Shown: positions 58,425 to 64,000 of the stretch, one piece after another
How positions within the stretch are numbered: the stretch's first letter is position 1
Layout: every line of letters starts with the position of its first letter
Assembly: GCA_963704455.1 (NCBI GenBank)
Contig: OY969905.1
Location: 3,224,001 to 3,288,000, forward strand
Length of the DNA: 64,000 bases
Direction of reading: 5' to 3'
DNA from: DASTCZ01 sp963704455
Lineage (GTDB): Bacteria; Acidobacteriota; Terriglobia; Acidiferrales; UBA7541
Position numbers and translations under genes: made by a program
The notes under the pieces: generated by a model
Databases searched by the model: none
What the model was told of the DNA's origin: nothing
The model's input: the letters and a program-made list of their open reading frames with translations, nothing else

Positions 58425-58707
58425 GAGCGAGGTCCGCCGGACAAATAGCGATTGCCCAGCGCTTCGCAGCACTAGCCCGCAGTGCCGAATTTGAAATGCT
58501 TGGGGGACGACAGTTTATAGGTTTCTTCAGATTGGTCTGTCAATTACAATTTCATGAGAAGCAAAGTACCGGAAGTTCTGTTACCAGATCAAGGGGGGCG
58601 CGCGATGAATGTCAAAGCTTTGGTTCAGCGCTGAGATACAGGAGAGGGCTATCGAACCAGGTAGAGTCGCAAAAAAAGCGCGTCCGGGCTTGGCTGCGGT
58701 CTCGCTC

Positions 58708-58917
58708 TTACTTCTTCTGGTCGGCTGGCGCTGTGTTCGCCGGTGGGGCCTGCTGTTGCGGAGCCGAAGGCGGATTCGCGGGCGGGTCCCCGCGCATGCC
58801 TTCCTTGAAGCTGCGAATGCCCTCGCCCATCCCGCGCATCATCTCAGGGATTTTTCTCCCGCCAAAAAGTAGCAGGATCACGAGAGCAATCAGAAGCCAG
58901 TGCATTGGGAATTCCAT
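58708..58917 (-). CDS. tatA: Sec-independent protein translocase TatA/E
   Basis: 69 residues from ATG 58917, with GGGAGGG upstream. One membrane helix (HWLLIALVILLLFGGRKIPE) is followed by the amphipathic helix containing F-G-x-x-K-I-P, as in TatA. A short Pro/Gln/Ala-rich tail follows. It forms part of the twin-arginine export channel. tatB and tatC are not nearby. Downstream of selB by 61 bp, same strand. Confidence 0.9.
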   Translation of the reverse strand: MEFPMHWLLIALVILLLFGGRKIPEMMRGMGEGIRSFKEGMRGDPPANPPSAPQQQAPPANTAPADQKK

Positions 58918-58978
58918 ACGGTTCCCTCCCAGTCCCCAGAAGCGGCGCAGACCCACGCCGGGCCGCCTGAGACACAAT

Positions 58979-60886
58979 CTACATTATAACACGCTCGTCG
59001 CCCTCGCGACGGGTCACTCCGTTTCGATCTAGATACTCCAAAAGCGGAATGGCGTATTTCCGGCTCACCCCGGTCAATTCCTTAAACGCGGACACGCTGA
59101 TTCGAGCCCCTTGCTTTTGTTTTCGCGCGGAAAGGGTTTTCTTCAGGGCATCGATAGCGCTCGCGTGGAAAACGAGATCCTCCGTCAATCGGACCAATAC
59201 CTTCTCGCGCAGCAGAAGTTGCAGCACGCCATACGCCCGCTTGGAATCGATTCCTAGCTTCGCCAGGATGTCCTTCGTTGCCGGAACCGTGAGACCCGCC
59301 TTCGCGAAGGCCGCCTCGATCTCGCGGCGCGCGTGATCCTCATCATCCGCAAGCTTTACCGTGTGGCCCGCGCGCTTCACAGTGTCTCCCGAAACGGCCA
59401 ATTCTCCCGCGCGAACCAGCTCATCGAGCGCCGCCTGAAAAATCTCTGGCGCGAGATCCTTCGCCACACGGGCGCGCAGGTCTTCCTTCGGAATGCCCGC
59501 GGCGAGTGGATTCGCCGCGTGAAACTGCGCGACGTTTGCTCGCAGCCGCGCGGCGCAATTCTTCACGTGCGCCATGGAAGTAATCATCAGCGGTTCTTTG
59601 CGAACCACTCTCGCCGCGCCATTTTTCACAAGCGCTTCCGCGGTCGCAGCCGCCTCTTCGGGAATCCATCCCGTCCGCGAGATGATCACGTCAAGCGTCA
59701 TCCCCCGCGCGCTATCCTCAAGCACAGCCAGCAAGGTCGCTTCCTTGTTCCCGCTCTCCAAAATGGGCAGCAGCCGCAATGCGGCGGGATCCTTTGCGCG
59801 GCGCCGCTTCACCGTTTGCAGCACCACGCCGCCGCCAATCGTCACGACGGGCGAAAACTGCCGCATAATGAAACGGTCGCCCGGCAGCAGGAAAACCTCC
59901 TCTTGCAAAACAAGGTGCGCCAGCGCTGCTCCACCCGGCGCTAGCTGCGCGCCTTCGAGCAGCTTCACTTCTGCGATGGTTTCCGCTGTCCCCTGATGAA
60001 AGTGAACTCTCGCGCGGTTTTTCATGAGGCGCGCGGAGCTAAGAAGATTGATTCTCGCATCCAGATGCCGCGTCGCGTTGAATCGCCCCGGCGCGACCAA
60101 CACCATCCCGCGCCTCACTTCCGCCAAATCAATTCCTGCAAGGTTCATCGCGGTTCGCTGGCCCGCCACCGCCCGCTCGATCGCGCTCCCGCCGGATTGC
60201 AGTCCGCGAACGCGGATCCGCCGCGCTGCAGGCTGCAATTCCACTTCCTCTCCCGCTTTCACTTGGCCTGACACCAGCGTGCCCGTCACAACTGTGCCGA
60301 AGCCTTTCATCGCGAATGCGCGGTCAATCGGAAGCCGGAAATGCATGCGTGCATCCTTAATCGGAACATTTCCGGCAACCAGCGCGAGCGCCTGTTTCAA
60401 TTCCGCAAGCCCCGTTTGCGTGCGCGCACTCACGGGCAGAATCGCGGCGCCGTCTAGAAATGATCCGTGCAAAAAATCCTGCACTTCCCGCTGGCGCGAC
60501 TCCAGTGCGGTTGCGTCAACAAGATCTGCTTTCGTCAGCGCAACGATCCCGCGCGGAATTCCTAGAAGCTTGCAAATATCAAAGTGCTCGCGTGTTTGTG
60601 GCTTAACCCCTTCATCCGCCGCAATCACCATCAGCACGAGATCAATTCCACCCGCGCCCGCGAGCATGTTCCGCACAAATCGTTCGTGCCCCGGCACATC
60701 CACGAATCCCAGCCGCACGCTTCCCAAATCTAAAAACGCAAACCCGAGATCAATCGTGATCCCACGCCGCCGCTCTTCTTCCAGCCGGTCGGGATGCGTG
60801 CCGGTCAGCGCTTCAACGAGCGACGACTTGCCGTGGTCAATGTGCCCAGCCGTGCCTACGATTGCGTTTTTGATTTCTTCCGCCAT
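58979..60886 (-). CDS. selB: Selenocysteine-specific elongation factor
   Basis: 635 residues from ATG 60886. The GTPase domain shows G1 AGHIDHGKSS (13-22), DVPGHERFVRNM (G3) and TKAD (G4). It is followed by two EF-Tu-like beta-barrel domains (FRLPIDRAFAMKGFGTVVTGTL). The C-terminus contains several winged-helix domains (ending VSAFKELTGVSRKYAIPLLEYLDRNGVT, in part). This domain set and length (614 in E. coli) separate SelB from EF-Tu and IF2. It delivers Sec-tRNA to UGA codons carrying a SECIS element, such as the one in bcp. selA, selD and tRNA-Sec were not found in the window. Confidence 0.94.
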   Translation of the reverse strand: MAEEIKNAIVGTAGHIDHGKSSLVEALTGTHPDRLEEERRRGITIDLGFAFLDLGSVRLGFVDVPGHERFVRNMLAGAGGIDLVLMVIAADEGVKPQTREHFDICKLLGIPRGIVALTKADLVDATALESRQREVQDFLHGSFLDGAAILPVSARTQTGLAELKQALALVAGNVPIKDARMHFRLPIDRAFAMKGFGTVVTGTLVSGQVKAGEEVELQPAARRIRVRGLQSGGSAIERAVAGQRTAMNLAGIDLAEVRRGMVLVAPGRFNATRHLDARINLLSSARLMKNRARVHFHQGTAETIAEVKLLEGAQLAPGGAALAHLVLQEEVFLLPGDRFIMRQFSPVVTIGGGVVLQTVKRRRAKDPAALRLLPILESGNKEATLLAVLEDSARGMTLDVIISRTGWIPEEAAATAEALVKNGAARVVRKEPLMITSMAHVKNCAARLRANVAQFHAANPLAAGIPKEDLRARVAKDLAPEIFQAALDELVRAGELAVSGDTVKRAGHTVKLADDEDHARREIEAAFAKAGLTVPATKDILAKLGIDSKRAYGVLQLLLREKVLVRLTEDLVFHASAIDALKKTLSARKQKQGARISVSAFKELTGVSRKYAIPLLEYLDRNGVTRREGDERVIM

Positions 60887-60973
60887 AGGTGGTGATGGGA
60901 AATGTAAGTGAAACCGGATGCTATCGGAGGGATTGCACTGCGTCAAACGCGCGCGAGGCCGCGCGAGCAAAAG

Positions 60974-61705
60974 TTATTCGGATTCGGCGCGCGCGATTTC
61001 TTCCGCGATCGCCATCGCCGCGGCAACAGGATCCGCCGCGCCGGTGATTGGCCGCCCCACCACCAGATAGTCCGCGCCCGCCCGCACTGCTTCCGCAGGG
61101 GTAGCCATTCGCGACTGATCATCTCGCTTTAGTCCGCCGCGCAATTGCGATCCGTGCGCCACTGCCTCGTTCTTCGGCCGTGTACCGCCAACAACAACGA
61201 GGAAGTCTTTTCCGCACGCTTTCTTAATTGCTTTTACTTCGTGCGTCGAAGCGACAACTCCATCCAGGCCTGCTTGCTTCGCAAGTTTCGCCAGACGAAG
61301 CACGCGGCTCGCCGGCGTCCCCGAAATTCCAACTTTCGTCATCATCTTTGCATCGATGCTAGTGAGAATCGTCACGCCTAGCAGTTTCGGTGGATTCGGA
61401 AACTCTTTCAACGCCGCCGCAGCTTCTGCCATCATCTTTGGCCCGCCAAGCGTGTGAATGTTCAACAGCCGCACTCCTCCGATAGCAGCAGCCGCACGGA
61501 CCGCTCCCACAACAGTGTTTGGGATGTCATGGTATTTCAGGTCAAGAAAAACGCCGGGCCCCAATTGGGAGACCCGGCGAACGGCTTCTGGTCCTTCAGC
61601 CGTAAAGAGCTGTTTTCCTATTTTGAAGAGTCCTGCAATGCCTGCCAGTTTTCCAGCCAAATCCAGCGCCGGAGCCAAATGATCGAAGTCCAGTGCAACG
61701 ACCAG
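60974..61705 (-). CDS. pyrF: Orotidine 5'-phosphate decarboxylase
   Basis: The core motif LDLKYHDIPNTV (D-x-K-x2-D, near residue 55) is diagnostic. Downstream KLLGVTILTS and GADYLVVGRPIT complete the fold. The safest standard start is TTG 61678 (234 residues), but the frame is open further and reads RLVVALDFDH before it, which is the conserved N-terminal strand with the substrate Asp. No ATG, GTG or TTG precedes that strand; CTG at 61705 is a possible start. The gene overlaps or abuts the end of rlpA. It makes UMP, with pyrD two genes upstream. Confidence 0.85.
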   Translation of the reverse strand: MVVALDFDHLAPALDLAGKLAGIAGLFKIGKQLFTAEGPEAVRRVSQLGPGVFLDLKYHDIPNTVVGAVRAAAAIGGVRLLNIHTLGGPKMMAEAAAALKEFPNPPKLLGVTILTSIDAKMMTKVGISGTPASRVLRLAKLAKQAGLDGVVASTHEVKAIKKACGKDFLVVVGGTRPKNEAVAHGSQLRGGLKRDDQSRMATPAEAVRAGADYLVVGRPITGAADPVAAAMAIAEEIARAESE

Positions 61706-61725
61706 CCTTCGGCAGGGAGTGGAGA

Positions 61726-62151
61726 CTAGGGCCGTTTGGGCACCTCGAGCAATTCAAGCCTCAGCCTTGAAACCCCTCGGCTTATAAGTCCAAGCTTTTC
61801 AGCAGCTTGGTAGGAGACGTCAATCTCACGGCCCCCTACGAAGGGGCCTCGGTCATTGATCCGGACGACCGCGCTCTTGCCATTTCGGGTGTTGATCAGC
61901 CGGACCATCGCGCCGAAGGGCAAAGTCATATGAGCAGCCGTAAAGGCAGTCATATCATAGAGTTCGCCATTGGCAGTAGTCCGGCCCTGGAAGGTTGGAC
62001 CATACCAGCTAGCTTCGCCATACCAAACCTTCATCGCAGGCTTGGGAATGCTAGCTCTTGCCACGAGGGGAGCCTCCAACGTCGGAGTCAGCCCCATTAA
62101 TAGGAGCAAACATGGGATCGGCCCAACGAACATTGCAAGTTTTCGTCTCAT
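61726..62151 (-). CDS. rlpA: RlpA-like lytic transglycosylase / double-psi beta-barrel protein
   Basis: 141 residues. An N-terminal signal peptide (to about residue 33). The double-psi beta-barrel has GEASWYGPTFQGRTTANGE, AAHMTLPFGAMVRL and INDRGPFVGGREIDVSYQAA, as in RlpA. It lacks the SPOR domain of E. coli RlpA. Related proteins cleave denuded peptidoglycan glycans at septa. Between pyrD and pyrF on the same strand. Confidence 0.88.
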   Translation of the reverse strand: MRRKLAMFVGPIPCLLLLMGLTPTLEAPLVARASIPKPAMKVWYGEASWYGPTFQGRTTANGELYDMTAFTAAHMTLPFGAMVRLINTRNGKSAVVRINDRGPFVGGREIDVSYQAAEKLGLISRGVSRLRLELLEVPKRP

Positions 62152-62208
62152 AGTGTGTTATTTTAGCAACACAAAATCAATACACTATAGTACGGCAGAG
62201 CCAAAGAC

Positions 62209-63144
62209 TCAAGTACTTTCGGTTGAGAACTTCCCTCGTAAACTACTGATTTCATTAAACTTAAGTGATTTGCACAGTACCTCGAGGTCGTCCACGATGG
62301 CGCATGAGGCCCTCGGGTCGGCAAAATGAGCAGTTCCGATTTGTACAGCTGAAGCCCCCACGACAAGGTATTCCAAGACATCTTCACCAGATTCGATGCC
62401 TCCGAGCCCTAAAACAGGTACCTTTACAGCTCCAAATGCCTCATGAACCAGCCGGAGGGTGATGGGTTTAATTGCGGGGCCGGATAGCCCCCCCGTGGGG
62501 CGACCCAGCCGGGAGCGCCCTGTTTGGTAGTCCACGCTCATTCCGGGATAGGTGTTGGCAATCGTCAGGGCGTCAGCACCTGCCTCTTCAGCCGCCTGGG
62601 CGATTACCGTGATGTCCGTCACATTAGGTGAAAGCTTGGCCCAGAGGGGTCTCTTGGATACCCGCCGTGCGGCGGCGACGACCTTCGCCGTCATCGCGGG
62701 ATCCACTCCGAAGAAAGCTCCTCCGGCATCGGTATTGGGGCATGAAACGTTCAATTCGTAGGCCGCGAGACCATCCGCAGCTTCCAGGATTCGGACCACC
62801 TCCGCGTATTCTTCAACTGTGTGGCCGAAAACGTTCGCAATGATGTGAGTTTGAAACCTCACCAATTCGGGGAGCTTTTCGGCGACAAACGCGCGCACGC
62901 CAACATTCTGCAAGCCGACTGCGTTGAGCATCCCGCCCGCCGTCTCCACCAATCGCGGGGCGGGTGCGCCTTCCAGCGGTTCGAGCGATAGCCCTTTGAC
63001 GACAATTCCACCGAGCCGGTTCAGATCAACGAGGTGTGCAAACTCGATTCCGTAGCCGAAGGTCCCACTGGCGGCAATGACGGGATTAGCGAAGCGCAGG
63101 GCGCCGACTTGAACGCTTAGGTCAACTGCAACCATCGCGGTCAT
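62209..63144 (-). CDS. pyrD: Dihydroorotate dehydrogenase, class 1B catalytic subunit
   Basis: 311 residues from ATG 63144. Cys135 in ELNVSCPN is the catalytic base of class 1; FMN-binding segments include GGIVVKGLS and PVLGLGGIESGEDVLEYLVVGA (in part). Class 1B enzymes need a PyrK iron-sulfur partner, not seen here. It oxidises dihydroorotate to orotate. First gene of the minus-strand group pyrD-rlpA-pyrF-selB-tatA and divergent from pyrR across 140 bp, where no clear PyrR-binding loop was recognised. Confidence 0.92.
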   Translation of the reverse strand: MTAMVAVDLSVQVGALRFANPVIAASGTFGYGIEFAHLVDLNRLGGIVVKGLSLEPLEGAPAPRLVETAGGMLNAVGLQNVGVRAFVAEKLPELVRFQTHIIANVFGHTVEEYAEVVRILEAADGLAAYELNVSCPNTDAGGAFFGVDPAMTAKVVAAARRVSKRPLWAKLSPNVTDITVIAQAAEEAGADALTIANTYPGMSVDYQTGRSRLGRPTGGLSGPAIKPITLRLVHEAFGAVKVPVLGLGGIESGEDVLEYLVVGASAVQIGTAHFADPRASCAIVDDLEVLCKSLKFNEISSLRGKFSTEST

Positions 63145-63284
63145 CTTGACGAATTCTAGCACGGCGCGTGTGCCGAAACTTCTCGCGCCTGTGGATAACT
63201 GCACGGCGCGATTCGCCAATCCGCCGCGCGCGGCTGCGGGACCGACTCCGCGTTAGGGCGACTCTGTGTTAGCATGTCCGCCCA

Positions 63285-63833
63285 ATGCGTGTTGTAGAGA
63301 AATCCCAACTGATGTCCGCCACGGAAATTGACCGCACCTTACAGCGCTTGGCGCATGAAATTGTAGAGAAGAGCGGCGGCTCTTCAAACCTGGCCCTCAT
63401 TGGTGTTCGCCGGCGCGGCGTCCCGCTGGCCCAGCGCATCGCCCAGGCAATGCGGGAAATTGACGGCGTGGAGGTCCCGGTCGGCACGCTCGATATCACT
63501 CTGTATCGCGATGATCTCTCGAAAGTCGCCGCGCAGCCTGTTTTGCAATCGAGCGACATCTCTTTTTCCGTGGACGACAAAGACCTCATTCTCGTGGACG
63601 ACGTGCTCTACACCGGCCGCACCGTCCGCGCGGCGATGAACGGTCTCTTCGATCTCGGCCGCCCTCACAGGGTGCGGCTTTGCGTCCTGATTGACCGCGG
63701 CCACCGCGAGCTTCCCATCGAAGCGAGCTTTGTTGGCCGCATGGTCCAGACCAGCGACATGGAAATTATTGAGGTCCGGCTGCGCGAAGTGGACAAGGAA
63801 GAGCGCGTTGTGCTGGTTGAGCGGGTAGAATGA
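63285..63833 (+). CDS. pyrR: Bifunctional pyr operon regulator / uracil phosphoribosyltransferase
   Basis: 182 residues. PRPP loop LILVDDVLYTGRTVRAAM (residues 101-118). The order MSATEIDRTLQRLAHEI, GVRRRGVPLAQRIA, GTLDITLYRDDLS matches PyrR. It binds pyr mRNA to control attenuation and has uracil phosphoribosyltransferase activity. Its stop overlaps the pyrB start (ATGA, 63830-63833). Confidence 0.93.
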   Translation: MRVVEKSQLMSATEIDRTLQRLAHEIVEKSGGSSNLALIGVRRRGVPLAQRIAQAMREIDGVEVPVGTLDITLYRDDLSKVAAQPVLQSSDISFSVDDKDLILVDDVLYTGRTVRAAMNGLFDLGRPHRVRLCVLIDRGHRELPIEASFVGRMVQTSDMEIIEVRLREVDKEERVVLVERVE

Positions 63834-64000
63834 ATCAGGCCGCGGCCAGGGCGCTCGCTCGCAACGAGCAGGCCGCCGGCGAATCTGTCGTAAAGGAAGG
63901 CGTGTTGCATCGCTTCCGGAACATTCTCGGCATCGAATCTCTCAGCGCCGAGCAAATCGTATTTCTGCTTGACCAATCAAAGCCGTTCCAGGAAATCCAG
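63830..64000 (+). CDS. pyrB: Aspartate carbamoyltransferase, 5' part only
   Basis: The first 57 residues before the window ends. After about 28 variable residues, HRFRNILGIESLSAEQIVFLLDQS matches the carbamoylphosphate-binding N-terminal domain of PyrB. Coupling to pyrR and divergence from pyrD support the assignment. The catalytic S-T-R-T-R motif lies beyond the window. Confidence 0.85.
   Translation, partial: MNQAAARALARNEQAAGESVVKEGVLHRFRNILGIESLSAEQIVFLLDQSKPFQEIQ

Noticed and set aside
58294..58707. tRNA-Sec (selC) near selB
   Set aside because: I looked for a ~95-nt tRNA-like fold with a TCA anticodon around selB and saw none; only a 17-bp tandem duplication is present.
63145..63284. 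PyrR-responsive attenuator between pyrD and pyrR
   Set aside because: No convincing PyrR-binding loop or terminator/antiterminator pair could be recognised by eye.

Overview
The window is a 64 kb stretch of GC-rich bacterial chromosome, most likely from an acidobacterium (Terriglobia-like). The phylum is inferred from two duplicated MacB/FtsX-type permeases of the kind known as acidobacterial duplicated orphan permeases (one behind a PadR regulator), from many cell-surface and outer-membrane genes, and from short GC-rich intergenic hairpin repeats. No rRNA operon, CRISPR array, intact insertion sequence or phage is visible.

Layout. 1-1.03 kb: a two-gene unit of a ComF-like phosphoribosyltransferase and a SLOG-type nucleotide-binding protein, cut by the window edge. 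1.3-4.5 kb: a secreted cupin, a membrane protein, and an ECF sigma factor / anti-sigma / zinc-ribbon membrane protein operon. 4.6-6.7 kb: thiolase and crotonase-fold genes. 6.77-13.25 kb: vitamin B12 uptake under two cobalamin riboswitches (BtuF-C-D, then a TonB-dependent receptor plus an ATP-pyrophosphatase). 13.4-17 kb: a phosphoesterase and two membrane-anchored methyltransferases. 17.1-19.1 kb: gatB and a Bcp-type peroxiredoxin whose catalytic codon is UGA. 19.1-21.5 kb: panB-DinB-panC. 21.6-25.1 kb: biotin carboxylase, biotin carrier protein, a lipoprotein peptidyl-prolyl isomerase and ribosomal protein L28. 25.3-27.4 kb: a tRNA-Ala gene followed by a 2 kb island ending in a 49-bp copy of the tRNA 3' half. 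27.4-32.8 kb: rRNA pseudouridine synthase, ribokinase and sugar transporter, aminotransferase and amino-acid permease. 32.9-40 kb: PadR, two duplicated permeases with a parS-like palindrome between them, and an MFS exporter. 40-47.4 kb: four exported peptidase-family genes in one operon (M16 active, M16 inactive, TldD-like active, TldE-like degenerate). 47.6-54.6 kb: pilin-like protein, tautomerase, serS, glutamate dehydrogenase, an Mrr-type restriction enzyme, thiD and maf. 54.6-57.1 kb: an MFS/TetR cassette between short repeats. 57.2-58.3 kb: a cysteine-rich repeat protein running into a truncated MauD-like gene. 58.7-64 kb: tatA, selB, pyrF, rlpA and pyrD on one strand, diverging from pyrR-pyrB.

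The strongest unusual signal is selenium-related. The peroxiredoxin at 18.6 kb has a single in-frame UGA exactly where the peroxidatic cysteine belongs, followed by a hairpin at bacterial-SECIS distance, and the selenocysteine elongation factor gene selB lies 40 kb away in the same window. Together they indicate a working selenoprotein rather than a pseudogene. Other points of interest are the parS-like site, the tRNA-Ala island, the phosphoribosyltransferase-SLOG pair and the paired-peptidase operon.
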